Positions 24,874 through 33,654 of a DNA stretch of 64,000 bases are shown piece by piece; position 1 is the stretch's first letter, and each line of letters begins with the position of its first letter. Source of the stretch: Streptomyces cupreus (GTDB lineage: Bacteria; Actinomycetota; Actinomycetes; Streptomycetales; Streptomycetaceae). Below the pieces are notes generated by a model. It did no database searches, was not told where the DNA came from, and worked only from the letters and a program-made list of their open reading frames with translations. Made by a program: the position numbers and the translations under genes. The DNA lies in assembly GCF_014257025.1 (NCBI RefSeq), contig NZ_JACMSF010000049.1, positions 1-64,000 on the forward strand, given 5' to 3'.

Positions 24874-25575
24874 ATGTCCGACGACACGCCGACGCCGGCT
24901 GCGCCGGAGAACCCCGGGGCCGCCCCGAAGGTCGGGCTGACGAAGGACGCCTCCGCGTCCCGGGCCGAGCCGAACCCCTGGGCGCCGCCGACGCCGGACG
25001 CCTCCGGCGGTGCCGACGGTCCCGGGCACACGGTGGCCTCGTCGTCGCCGGCCTGGTCGGCGCCCTCGGTGCACGACCAGCAGACGGTGACGTCGATGCC
25101 GGGGCCCGAGGCGCCGGGACAGCCGCAGCCGTGGTCGGCCCCGGCCAACCCCTTCGCTCCGCCCGCCTTCAATCCGCCGTACGCCCAGGGCGAGCCCGTG
25201 CCTCCGCCGCCCATCGCCCCCGACGGCCCGGGGCAGGTCCCCTACGGCTACCCCGGTGCCTACGGCACCCCCGGCTACCCGCACCAGCCGGGCGGTGGCT
25301 ACGGCTACGGCTGGCCCGGCATGCACCCCCTGCCCAGCAACGGCATGGGCACGACCTCGCTGGTGCTCGGGATCATCTCGGCGGCCGTCTTCTGCCTCTG
25401 GCCGATCGCCATCCTGCTGGGCGTCCTGGCGCTGATCTTCGGTCTGATCGGCCGAGGGAAGATCCGGCGGGGCGAGGCGACCAACTCGGGCCCGGCCCTG
25501 GCCGGAGCGATCTGCGGCGCGGCGGGCATCGTGCTCGGTCTGGCGATGCTGGCGTTCGTGATCGCCACACGGTAG
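24874..25575 (+). CDS. DUF4190 membrane protein with proline-rich N-terminus
   Basis: The 233-residue protein has a long Pro/Ala/Gly/Tyr-rich cytoplasmic part (residues 1-155) followed by two membrane helices of the DUF4190 type (SLVLGIISAAVFCLWPIAIL, then ALAGAICGAAGIVLGLAMLA). The conserved basic loop GLIGRGKIRRGEA lies between them. Such proteins are common in actinomycetes and their role is unknown. ATG 24874 follows GAGGGGG. It is divergent from the deaminase operon with a 151-base gap. Confidence 0.8.
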   Translation: MSDDTPTPAAPENPGAAPKVGLTKDASASRAEPNPWAPPTPDASGGADGPGHTVASSSPAWSAPSVHDQQTVTSMPGPEAPGQPQPWSAPANPFAPPAFNPPYAQGEPVPPPPIAPDGPGQVPYGYPGAYGTPGYPHQPGGGYGYGWPGMHPLPSNGMGTTSLVLGIISAAVFCLWPIAILLGVLALIFGLIGRGKIRRGEATNSGPALAGAICGAAGIVLGLAMLAFVIATR

Positions 25576-25582
25576 GCACCGC

Positions 25583-25712
25583 CGGGTTTTGAAACGCCGG
25601 ACGGGCTGAAAATCAGCCCCTTGGGGGTGCCCCCTCCGGGGGAGTTTGAGGAGCGGGGTCCGGGGCGGAGCCCCGGGATGGGACGGGTAGGGGCGGCGGG
25701 GGCGAAAAACCC
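25583..25712. repeat. Streptomyces-type repeat cluster with terminator hairpins
   Basis: Between two convergent genes lies a composite of elements I know as widespread Streptomyces intergenic repeats, including GGGGTCCGGGGCGGAGCCCC followed by GGGATGGGACGGGTAGGGG. It contains perfect hairpins GGGCTGA/TCAGCCC (25603-25609 with 25613-25619) and CCGGGGC/GCCCCGG (25660-25666 with 25670-25676), which can terminate both genes. Confidence 0.75.
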
Positions 25713-26267
25713 CTACCCCCGCAACCGCTCCCGCGCCTCCATCAACGCGAACCCCAGCAGATTCGGCCCCCGCCACCGCTCCGGATCCATCGCCGCGTCG
25801 TCGCTCGCCGCGAGCCCGATCCCCCACACCCGGTCCACAGGGCTCGCCTCCACCAGCACCCGCTCCCCCGTACCCAGCAGAAACCCCCGCAGCCCCTCGT
25901 CCGACCCGAACTTGTGCACGCTGCCCTCGACCACGATGCCGAACCGCTCGCGCGCCCATGTCTCCTCGTCGAACCCGCGCACCAGCCGCCCGGCGTTCTT
26001 CGCCTGCGAGGGATGCCCGGCGGCCAGGATCTTCCGCTCGGCCTCGGCGTCGCCGAACAGGCGGGCCTTTCCCGCCATCATCCAGTGCTCGGCCGTCGCG
26101 TACTCCACCCCGTCCACCGTGAACGGCGACGGCCACCACTGGCTCAGACAGCTGGCGCCGATACGGCCGTCGGGTCTGGGCCGGTGTCCCCAGAAGTGCA
26201 GATACTTGATCCCCGCCCCCGCGCGGACCTCCCTGACCAGGGCATCCCGAGAATCGATCTTTCCCAT
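25713..26267 (-). CDS. NADAR-family protein
   Basis: The 184-residue protein matches the NADAR (DUF1768, ybiA/riboflavin-linked) family: YLHFWGH near the start, LSQWWPSPFTVDGVEYATAE with HWMMAGKARLFGD next, and a GRGPNLLG-like end (RWRGPNLLGFALMEAR). Members remove ADP-ribose from modified bases or hydrolyse reactive early riboflavin intermediates. ATG 26267 gives the best fit but lacks a ribosome site. GTG 26291 with GGAG five bases upstream is an alternative adding eight residues. Confidence 0.8.
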   Translation of the reverse strand: MGKIDSRDALVREVRAGAGIKYLHFWGHRPRPDGRIGASCLSQWWPSPFTVDGVEYATAEHWMMAGKARLFGDAEAERKILAAGHPSQAKNAGRLVRGFDEETWARERFGIVVEGSVHKFGSDEGLRGFLLGTGERVLVEASPVDRVWGIGLAASDDAAMDPERWRGPNLLGFALMEARERLRG

Positions 26268-26339
26268 GCACGCGAGTCTGGCACGCACCACTGACACTCC
26301 GTCCTGGCTTTTTCGAGTTCAGTCGACACCTGGTCGACA

Positions 26340-26375
26340 GATTCCGTCGCGTAACCAAAAGGAAACAACGGAATC
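26340..26375. promoter_or_regulatory. Inverted repeat upstream of aldehyde dehydrogenase promoter
   Basis: GATTCCGT (26340-26347) and ACGGAATC (26368-26375) are perfect inverted copies with 20 bases between, two bases before the -35 element. Two GTCGAC palindromes (26322-26327 and 26333-26338) lie just upstream. A regulator site is likely. The protein is unknown. Confidence 0.5.
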
Positions 26376-26377
26376 AC

Positions 26378-26406
26378 TTGTTGGAGTGCTATTGCTCTGT
26401 CAGGAT
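26378..26406 (+). promoter_or_regulatory. Promoter for the aldehyde dehydrogenase at 26479
   Basis: TTGTTG (26378-26383) and CAGGAT (26401-26406) are exactly 17 bases apart, as in sigma-HrdB promoters. The predicted leader is about 65 nt. Confidence 0.6.
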
Positions 26407-26478
26407 CGGCACTCAAATCGAGCTGGAGCTACGCCACCCGCCCCCGTGGACAGCGGGGCGAAGGCGGAGGAGAGCGAC

Positions 26479-28005
26479 ATGCACAACCCGGGCAACGCCA
26501 TCCCGGAACGATTCCCCGCACACGAGCGCTTCGCGGCCGGTGCGCAGTACATCGCGGGCCGCCCGACGAAGGGCACCTCGGGCCGCACCCACGCGGTCGT
26601 CGACCCGGCCACCGGGGAGGAGGTGCTCACCTACGAGCTGGCGGGCACGGCCGACGTGGACGCCGCTGTCGCCGCTGCCCGCGCCGCCTTCCCGGTCTGG
26701 GCCGGGCTCACCCCCGGCGAGCGCTCCGACGCGCTGCACAAGCTGGCCGCCGTCCTCGCCGAGCGAGCCGAGGAGTTCGCCCGCGCGGAGTCCCTCCAGT
26801 GCGGCAAGCCGCTGAAGCTGACCCGTGAGTTCGACGTACCGGGGACCATCGACAACGCCTCGTTCTTCGCGGGTGCCGCCCGTCATCTCCAGGGTCAGTC
26901 CGCCGGCGAGTACTCCGGCGACCACACCTCGTACATTCGCCGTGAACCCATCGGCGTGGTCGGCTCGATCGCCCCCTGGAACTACCCGCTCCAGATGGCC
27001 GCCTGGAAGATCCTCCCGGCGATCGCCGCGGGCAACACCATCGTGCTCAAGCCCGCCGAGCTCACCCCGCTGACCTCGCTGCTCTTCGCCGAGGCCTGCA
27101 CCGAGGCGGGCATCCCCGACGGTGTCGTCAACATCGTCACCGGGACGGGGAAGGAGGCCGGTGAGCATCTCGTCGGGCACCCGGACGTCGCCATGACCTC
27201 CTTCACCGGGTCCACCGCCGTCGGCAAGCGGGTCGCCGAGATCGCCACCGCCACCGTCAAGCGGATCCACCTGGAGCTCGGCGGCAAGGCGCCCTTCGTG
27301 GTCTTCGACGACGCCGATCTGGAGGCCGCCGCCAACGGCGCTGTCGCGGGCGCGCTCATCAACACCGGCCAGGACTGCACGGCCGCCACGCGCGCGTACG
27401 TACAGCGGCCGCTGTACGAGGCGTTCGTGGAGAAGACCGCCGCCCTCATGGAGAGCGTCCGGCTCGGTGACCCCTTCGCCGCCGGGACCGACCTCGGCCC
27501 GCTCATCTCCCATGTGCAGCGCGACCGGGTCGCCGGGTTCGTCGACCGGGCGCGTGCCTACGCGCGCGTGGTGACCGGCGGTGAGATCCCCGAGGGCAAG
27601 GGGGCGTACTACCGGCCCACGCTCGTCGCCGACGCCGCCCAGGACAGCGAGATCGTCCAGTCCGAGATCTTCGGGCCCGTCCTCGTCGTCCTCCCCTTCG
27701 ACACCGACGACGAGGGGATCGCGCTCGCCAACGACACCCCGTACGGTCTGGCCGCCTCCGCCTGGAGCCGGGACGTCTACCGGGCGAACCGGGCCACCCG
27801 CGAGATCAAGGCGGGCTGTGTATGGGTGAACGACCACATCCCGATCATCAGCGAGATGCCCCACGGGGGCTACAAGGCGTCCGGCTTCGGCAAGGACATG
27901 TCAACCTACTCCTTCGAGGAGTACACGCAGATCAAGCACGTCATGTTCGACAACACGGCGGTCGCCAGGAAGGACTGGCACCGCACGATCTTCGGGGACC
28001 GATAG
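26479..28005 (+). CDS. Gamma-aminobutyraldehyde dehydrogenase-like ALDH (second copy)
   Basis: The 508-residue enzyme is closely similar in its motifs to the one at 18331: APWNYP, KPAELTP, SFTGSTAVGKRVAE, LELGGKAPF, GQDCTAATR and EIFGPVLVV, ending KASGFGKDMSTYSFEEYTQI. It is directly upstream of the polyamine importer, 53 bases before potD, and so likely oxidises aminoaldehydes formed from imported polyamines. It has a 16-residue N-terminal extension and a C-terminal tail (NTAVARKDWHRTIFGDR) that the other copy lacks. The frame is open far upstream, but GGAGGAG before ATG 26479 sets the start. Confidence 0.88.
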   Translation: MHNPGNAIPERFPAHERFAAGAQYIAGRPTKGTSGRTHAVVDPATGEEVLTYELAGTADVDAAVAAARAAFPVWAGLTPGERSDALHKLAAVLAERAEEFARAESLQCGKPLKLTREFDVPGTIDNASFFAGAARHLQGQSAGEYSGDHTSYIRREPIGVVGSIAPWNYPLQMAAWKILPAIAAGNTIVLKPAELTPLTSLLFAEACTEAGIPDGVVNIVTGTGKEAGEHLVGHPDVAMTSFTGSTAVGKRVAEIATATVKRIHLELGGKAPFVVFDDADLEAAANGAVAGALINTGQDCTAATRAYVQRPLYEAFVEKTAALMESVRLGDPFAAGTDLGPLISHVQRDRVAGFVDRARAYARVVTGGEIPEGKGAYYRPTLVADAAQDSEIVQSEIFGPVLVVLPFDTDDEGIALANDTPYGLAASAWSRDVYRANRATREIKAGCVWVNDHIPIISEMPHGGYKASGFGKDMSTYSFEEYTQIKHVMFDNTAVARKDWHRTIFGDR

Positions 28006-28058
28006 CAGCCAGGCCGCCCGACCCGCGGCCGCCCACCCTCCGAAAGGGCACCAAGCGC

Positions 28059-29306
28059 ATGGAGCAGTTCGAGCCCGACCGCCTGTCCCCGGCCCAAGTG
28101 GCCGCCATGCGGCGCAGCTTCCGCAACGGCAGGGCCTCGCTCAGCCGCCGTTCGCTGCTGCGCGCCTCCACCGGCGGCGCGCTCGCGGTCGGCGGTCTGG
28201 GAACGCTGAGCGCCTGCGGCATCCCGGCCGCGGGCAAGACCGAGGGCGGAGTGTCCTCGGACGACCACTCGACCAAGGAGAAGGAAGTCAACTTCTCCAA
28301 CTGGACCGAGTACATGGACGTCGACGAGAGCGAGAAGCACCACCCCACGCTCGACACGTTCACCGAGCGGACCGGAATCAAGGTCAAGTACACCGAGGAC
28401 ATCAACGACAACGTCGAGTTCTTCGGAAAGATCAAGCCGCAGCTGGCGGCCGGCCAGGACACCGGGCGCGACCTCATCTGCGTCACCGACTGGCTCGCCG
28501 CCCGCCTGATCCGCCTCGGGTGGGTCCAGAAACTGGACCCTGCCAACCTGCCGCACGCCTACGCCAACCTGTCCTCCCAGTTCCGCTCCCCGGACTGGGA
28601 CCCGGGCCGCGCCTACTCGTACGTCTGGCAGGGCATTTCGACGGTCATCGCCTTCAACAAGAAGGCGCTGGACGGCGAGGAGGTGAAGTCGATCTCCGAT
28701 CTGCTCGACAACCCCAAGCTCAAGGGCCGGGTCGGCTTCCTGTCCGAGATGCGCGACAGCATCGGCATGACCCTGCTCGACATGGGCAAGGACCCGGGCG
28801 ACTTCACCGCCGACGACTACGACGCGGCCATCGCCCGCATCCAGAAGGCCGTGGACAAGGGCCAGATCCGCCGCTTCACCGGCAACGACTACACCTCCGA
28901 CCTGTCCAGCGGCGACTTCGCCGCCTGCATCGCCTGGGCCGGAGACGTCGTCCAGCTCAAGGCGGACAGCCCGGACATCGACTTCATCATCCCGGACAGC
29001 GGATACATGACGTCGACGGACAACCTCCTGGTCCCCAACAAGGCCCGGCACAAGACGAACGCCGAGCGGCTCATCGACTACTACTACGAGCCGAAGGCGG
29101 CCGCCGAACTCGCCGCGTACATCAACTACGTCTGCCCCGTCGACGGGGTCAAGGCCGAGTTGGCGAAGATCGACGAGGATGCGGCGAACAACCCGCTGAT
29201 CATCCCCGACAAGGCCATGGCCGCGAAGTCCCGCGCCTTCCGCTCGCTGAGCTCGAAGGAAGAGACCGAGTTCGAAACGAAGTTCGCGAAGCTGACGGGG
29301 GCGTGA
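28059..29306 (+). CDS. potD: Polyamine ABC transporter substrate-binding protein
   Basis: The 415-residue PotD-family protein carries a twin-arginine signal (SRRSLLRAST) that ends in a lipobox LSAC (Cys53), so it is exported folded and lipidated. The mature part has the PotD fold (VNFSNWTEYMDVDE, then FTERTGIKVKYTEDINDN, and later YEPKAAAELAAYINYVCPVDG). It would hand spermidine or putrescine to the PotB/PotC channel. ATG 28059 has GAAAGGG upstream. It starts a five-gene operon with potA, potB, potC and an FAD oxidoreductase. Confidence 0.92.
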   Translation: MEQFEPDRLSPAQVAAMRRSFRNGRASLSRRSLLRASTGGALAVGGLGTLSACGIPAAGKTEGGVSSDDHSTKEKEVNFSNWTEYMDVDESEKHHPTLDTFTERTGIKVKYTEDINDNVEFFGKIKPQLAAGQDTGRDLICVTDWLAARLIRLGWVQKLDPANLPHAYANLSSQFRSPDWDPGRAYSYVWQGISTVIAFNKKALDGEEVKSISDLLDNPKLKGRVGFLSEMRDSIGMTLLDMGKDPGDFTADDYDAAIARIQKAVDKGQIRRFTGNDYTSDLSSGDFAACIAWAGDVVQLKADSPDIDFIIPDSGYMTSTDNLLVPNKARHKTNAERLIDYYYEPKAAAELAAYINYVCPVDGVKAELAKIDEDAANNPLIIPDKAMAAKSRAFRSLSSKEETEFETKFAKLTGA

Positions 29307-30460
29307 TCGACGTGACCACCAAGAACGACAACACCGGCGACGTCCGACTCACGGGCATCAGCAAGACCTACGGCAACTTCACGGCCGTACACCCGCTGGA
29401 CCTCACCGTCCCGCAGGGCTCCTTCTTCGCCCTGCTCGGCGCCTCCGGCTGTGGCAAGACCACAACCCTGCGCATGATCGCGGGACTTGAGGAGCCGACC
29501 TCCGGCACCGTCTTCCTCGGCGACCAGGACGTGACCCGGCTGCCTCCGTACAAGCGGCCGGTGAACACGGTATTCCAGTCCTACGCCCTCTTCCCGCACC
29601 TCGACATCTTCGAGAACGTCGCCTTCGGCCTGCGCCGACGCGGCATCAAGAGCGTGAAGAAGCAGGTCGAGGAGATGCTGGAGCTCGTCCAGCTCGGCGA
29701 GCAGGCCCGCAAGAAGCCGCACCAGCTCTCCGGCGGCCAGCAGCAGCGGGTCGCCGTCGCCCGCGCGCTGATCAACCACCCCAAGGTGCTCCTCCTCGAC
29801 GAGCCGCTCGGCGCCCTCGACCTCAAGCTGCGCCGCCAGATGCAGCTGGAGCTCAAGCGCATCCAGACCGAGGTCGGCATCACCTTCGTGCATGTCACGC
29901 ACGACCAGGAGGAGGCCATGACCATGGCCGACACGGTCGCCGTGATGAACGCGGGCCGCGTCGAGCAGCTCGGCGCCCCCGCCGATCTGTACGAGAACCC
30001 GAAGACCACCTTCGTCGCCAACTTCCTCGGCACCTCCAACCTCATCGAGGCCGAGGTCGACGCCAAGAGCGGCGAGGACATCGTCCTCAAGGCAGGCGGC
30101 GGCAAGCTCGTGCTGCCCGAGGCGCGCTGTTCCGCGCCCACCACGACCGGCGGCAAGGTGCTGGTCGGGGTGCGCCCGGAGAAGATCTCCCTCACCCACG
30201 CGGACGACGCCGGCGAGATCCCGGACGGCCGCAACCGCGTCACCGGCAAGATCGCCGACGCGTCCTTCATCGGCGTCTCCACGCAGTACGTCATCGACAG
30301 CCCCGTCTGCCCCGAGCTCTCGGTCTACGTCCAGAACGTCGACCGCGACGCCCGCCTGGTCCCCGGCGCCGACGTCGTCCTGCACTGGTCCCCGGCGCAC
30401 ACCTTCGGTCTGGATGCCGCCCAGGACATCGACGCGGGCACCGAGGAAGAGGCGGTCTGA
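29303..30460 (+). CDS. potA: Polyamine ABC transporter ATPase
   Basis: The 385-residue ATPase has Walker A GASGCGKTT, signature LSGGQQQRVAVARAL, Walker B LLLDEPLGALD and the H-loop VTHDQEEAMTMAD. A C-terminal TOBE-type domain (about 250-385) with GVRPEKI is as usual for PotA. GTG 29303 overlaps the potD stop in a GTGA arrangement. GTG 29312 is an alternative. The potB ATG overlaps its stop. Confidence 0.94.
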   Translation: MIDVTTKNDNTGDVRLTGISKTYGNFTAVHPLDLTVPQGSFFALLGASGCGKTTTLRMIAGLEEPTSGTVFLGDQDVTRLPPYKRPVNTVFQSYALFPHLDIFENVAFGLRRRGIKSVKKQVEEMLELVQLGEQARKKPHQLSGGQQQRVAVARALINHPKVLLLDEPLGALDLKLRRQMQLELKRIQTEVGITFVHVTHDQEEAMTMADTVAVMNAGRVEQLGAPADLYENPKTTFVANFLGTSNLIEAEVDAKSGEDIVLKAGGGKLVLPEARCSAPTTTGGKVLVGVRPEKISLTHADDAGEIPDGRNRVTGKIADASFIGVSTQYVIDSPVCPELSVYVQNVDRDARLVPGADVVLHWSPAHTFGLDAAQDIDAGTEEEAV

Positions 30461-31383
30461 TGGCGACGGTCACCGAGGCGCCGCCCCTGGCGCCCGCCCC
30501 CGAGAAGAAGCCCCCGCGCAAGAGGGGCCGCTGGACGCCGTACCTCCTGCTGCTGCCCGGTCTCGCCTGGCTGCTGGTGTTCTTCGCGCTGCCGATGGTC
30601 TACCAGGCGTCCACCTCCGTGCAGACCGGCTCCCTGGAGCAGGGCTACGAGGTCACCTGGCACTTCTCGACGTACTGGGACGCGCTGGCCGAGTACTACC
30701 CGCAGTTCCTGCGGTCGGTGCTGTACGCCGGTTCCGCGACGATCCTGTGTCTGCTGCTGGGCTACCCGCTGGCGTATCTCATCGCCTTCCGGGCCGGCCG
30801 CTGGCGGAACCTGATCATGATCCTGGTGATCGCGCCGTTCTTCACCAGCTTCCTGATCCGCACCCTCGCCTGGAAGACGATCCTCGCGGACGGCGGCCCG
30901 GTCGTCGGCGCGCTCAACTCGCTGCATGTCCTGGACGTCACCAGCTGGCTCGGCATGACGGCGGGGGACCGGGTGCTGGCCACCCCGCTGGCGGTCGTGT
31001 GCGGTCTGACGTACAACTTCCTGCCGTTCATGATCCTGCCGCTCTACACCTCGCTGGAGCGGATCGACGGACGGCTGCACGAGGCGGCGGGCGATCTGTA
31101 CGCCAAGCCGGTCACGACCTTCCGGAAGGTCACCTTCCCGCTGTCGATGCCGGGTGTCGTCTCCGGCACGCTGCTCACCTTCATCCCGGCCGCCGGTGAC
31201 TACGTCAACGCCGATCTGCTCGGCTCCACCGACACCCGCATGATCGGCAATGTCATCCAGTCGCAGTTCCTGAGGATTCTCGACTATCCGACGGCGGCGG
31301 CGCTCTCCTTCATCCTGATGTTCGCGATCCTCATCATGGTCACGCTCTACATCCGCAAGTCGGGGACGGAGGATCTGGTTTAA
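30460..31383 (+). CDS. potB: Polyamine ABC transporter permease 1
   Basis: The 307-residue inner-membrane permease has about six helices, the first starting LLLLPGLAWLLVFFALPMVY, and the EAA loop HEAAGDLYAKPVTTFRKVTF that docks onto PotA. It pairs with PotC to form the polyamine channel. The Pro/Lys-rich N-terminus (about residues 1-28) is a Streptomyces feature. It overlaps potA by one base and runs directly into potC. Confidence 0.93.
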   Translation: MATVTEAPPLAPAPEKKPPRKRGRWTPYLLLLPGLAWLLVFFALPMVYQASTSVQTGSLEQGYEVTWHFSTYWDALAEYYPQFLRSVLYAGSATILCLLLGYPLAYLIAFRAGRWRNLIMILVIAPFFTSFLIRTLAWKTILADGGPVVGALNSLHVLDVTSWLGMTAGDRVLATPLAVVCGLTYNFLPFMILPLYTSLERIDGRLHEAAGDLYAKPVTTFRKVTFPLSMPGVVSGTLLTFIPAAGDYVNADLLGSTDTRMIGNVIQSQFLRILDYPTAAALSFILMFAILIMVTLYIRKSGTEDLV

Positions 31384-32184
31384 ATGGCCTTCGTCAACTG
31401 GCTCAAGCGCAATTTCGTCGTCATCGCGGGACTTTTCACGCTCGGATATCTGCTGCTGCCCAACGTCGTCGTGACGCTGTTCTCCTTCAACGACCCGAAG
31501 GGCCGCTTCAACTACGAGTGGCAGAAGTTCTCCACCGACGCCTGGACCGATCCCTGCGGTGTCTCGGGGCTGTGTTCCTCGCTCACCCTCAGCCTCCAGA
31601 TCGCCTTCTGGGCGACGCTGGGCGCCACCGTCCTCGGCGCGATGATCGCCTTCGCCCTGGTCCGCTACCGGTTCCGGGCGCGCGGCGCGGTGAACTCGCT
31701 GATCTTCATGCCGATGGCGATGCCCGAGGTCGTCATGGCCGCCTCGCTGCTCACCCTGTTCCTCAACATGGGTGTCCAGCTGGGCTTCTGGACGATCCTC
31801 ATCGCCCACATCATGTTCTGCCTCAGCTTCGTCGTGACGGCCGTCAAGGCGCGCGTCATGTCGATGGACCCGAGGCTTGAGCAGGCCGCGCAGGACCTCT
31901 ACGCCGGCCCGTTCCAGACCTTCGTCAGGGTCACCCTGCCGATCGCGGCACCCGGAATCGCCGCGGGCGCGCTGCTCGCCTTCGCGCTCTCCTTCGACGA
32001 TTTCATCATCACCAACTTCAACGCGGGCTCGACCGTCACCTTCCCCATGTTCGTCTGGGGCTCGGCACAGCGCGGAACGCCCGTTCAGATCAATGTCATC
32101 GGCACGGCCATGTTCATCATCGCCGTACTGTTCGTCCTGGCCTCGATGGTCATCAGCAACCGCCGTAGCAAGCAAAAGGCATAA
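31384..32184 (+). CDS. potC: Polyamine ABC transporter permease 2
   Basis: The 266-residue permease is the second half of the channel, with about six helices and the EAA loop EQAAQDLYAGPFQTFVRVTL. LSFDDFIITNFNAG near the end is a PotC hallmark. The ATG follows the potB stop without a gap. A 22-base gap leads to the oxidoreductase gene. Confidence 0.93.
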   Translation: MAFVNWLKRNFVVIAGLFTLGYLLLPNVVVTLFSFNDPKGRFNYEWQKFSTDAWTDPCGVSGLCSSLTLSLQIAFWATLGATVLGAMIAFALVRYRFRARGAVNSLIFMPMAMPEVVMAASLLTLFLNMGVQLGFWTILIAHIMFCLSFVVTAVKARVMSMDPRLEQAAQDLYAGPFQTFVRVTLPIAAPGIAAGALLAFALSFDDFIITNFNAGSTVTFPMFVWGSAQRGTPVQINVIGTAMFIIAVLFVLASMVISNRRSKQKA

Positions 32185-32206
32185 GCCCTTGTAGGGAGTT
32201 GAAATC

Positions 32207-33625
32207 ATGGCCCCAAGCGCCATGAGCCGTTGGACAAAGGCACTTTCTGAAGCGCAGCCGGTTCCGTACTGGCTGGACGACCCCGGCAGGCCCCACCCCG
32301 AGCCCGCGCTCACCGGCGCCGAGACCTGCGATCTGCTGGTCGTCGGCGGCGGATACAGCGGACTATGGACCGCGCTCCTGGCCAAGGAGCGCGACCCGCA
32401 GCGGGATGTCGTCCTGCTGGAGGGCCGCGAGGTGGGCTGGGCCGCCTCGGGCCGCAACGGCGGCTTCTGCGCCGCCTCCCTCACCCACGGTCTGCCCAAC
32501 GGGCTCACCCGCTGGCCGGACGAGATCCACAAGCTTCAGGAGCTGGGCGCCCGCAACCTCGACGAGATCGAGGCGGCGGTCGCCCGCTACTCCCTGGACT
32601 GCGACTTCGAACGCACCGGAGAGATCGACGTCGCCACCGAGACCTACCAGGCGTGGGAACTGCGCGACTGGTACGAGGAGATCGAGCGCCGTGGGCTCGC
32701 CGAGGGCGTCGAGTTCCTGGACGCGGACGCCGTACGGGAACAAGTCAACTCACCGACATTCCAGGCCGGACTCCACGACCGCCGGGGCGTCGCCATGCTC
32801 AACCCCGCCAAACTGGTCTGGGGCCTGAAGCAGGCCTGCGTCCGGCTCGGCGTCCGCGTCTACGAGCGCACCCCGGCCCTCACCCTGAAGCCGTACGGCG
32901 CCGGCATGGCCGTCGGCACGCCCTACGGGCAGGTCCGCGCCCGCCAGGTCGCCCTCGGCACCAACATCTTCCCGAGCCTGGTCAAGCGGGTGCGCGCCTT
33001 CACCGTCCCCGTCTATGACTACGCCCTGATGACCGAGCCGCTCACCGACGACCAGCTCAAGGAGATCGGCTGGCAGAACCGCCAGGGCCTCGGGGACAGT
33101 GCCAACCAGTTCCACTACTTCCGGCTGTCCGCCGACAACCGGATCCTGTGGGGCGGTTACGACGCCATCTATCCGTACGGCGGCCGGGTGCGCGCCGAGT
33201 ACGACGACCGCCCGGAGACGTACGCCAAGCTCGCCGGGCACTTCTTCACCTGCTTCCCGCAGTTGGAGGGCGTCCGCTTCACCCACGCCTGGGGCGGCGC
33301 GATCGACACCTGCTCGCGCTTCTCGGCGTTCTTCGGCACCGCCCACCACGGCAAGGTGGCCTACGCGGCGGGCTTCACCGGGCTCGGCGTCGGCGCGACC
33401 CGGTTCGGCGCGGACGTCATGCTGGACCTGCTGTCGGGTCAGTCCACCGAGCGCACCGAGCTGGAGATGGTCCGCAAGAAGCCGCTGCCCTTCCCGCCGG
33501 AACCCTTCGCCTGGACCGGGATCGCGCTCACCAAGTGGTCGCTGGCCCGCGCCGACGCGCACGGCGGGCGGCGCAACCTCTGGCTGAAAGCCATGGACCG
33601 GCTGGGCCTGGGCTTCGACAGCTGA
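32207..33625 (+). CDS. FAD-dependent oxidoreductase, PuuB-like
   Basis: The 472-residue flavoenzyme of the DAO family has the dinucleotide motif VVGGGYSGLWTA near residue 46 and GWAASGRNGGFC, followed by the substrate domain and a closing TGLGVGATRFGADVMLDLL. PuuB relatives oxidise gamma-glutamylputrescine to the aldehyde. Being last in the polyamine importer operon supports that role, or oxidation of another polyamine conjugate. ATG 32207 has AGGGAG eight bases upstream. M6 is an alternative start. Confidence 0.87.
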   Translation: MAPSAMSRWTKALSEAQPVPYWLDDPGRPHPEPALTGAETCDLLVVGGGYSGLWTALLAKERDPQRDVVLLEGREVGWAASGRNGGFCAASLTHGLPNGLTRWPDEIHKLQELGARNLDEIEAAVARYSLDCDFERTGEIDVATETYQAWELRDWYEEIERRGLAEGVEFLDADAVREQVNSPTFQAGLHDRRGVAMLNPAKLVWGLKQACVRLGVRVYERTPALTLKPYGAGMAVGTPYGQVRARQVALGTNIFPSLVKRVRAFTVPVYDYALMTEPLTDDQLKEIGWQNRQGLGDSANQFHYFRLSADNRILWGGYDAIYPYGGRVRAEYDDRPETYAKLAGHFFTCFPQLEGVRFTHAWGGAIDTCSRFSAFFGTAHHGKVAYAAGFTGLGVGATRFGADVMLDLLSGQSTERTELEMVRKKPLPFPPEPFAWTGIALTKWSLARADAHGGRRNLWLKAMDRLGLGFDS

Positions 33626-33654
33626 CTCGGCCGACTGTCACTCGGGAGAGCAGG

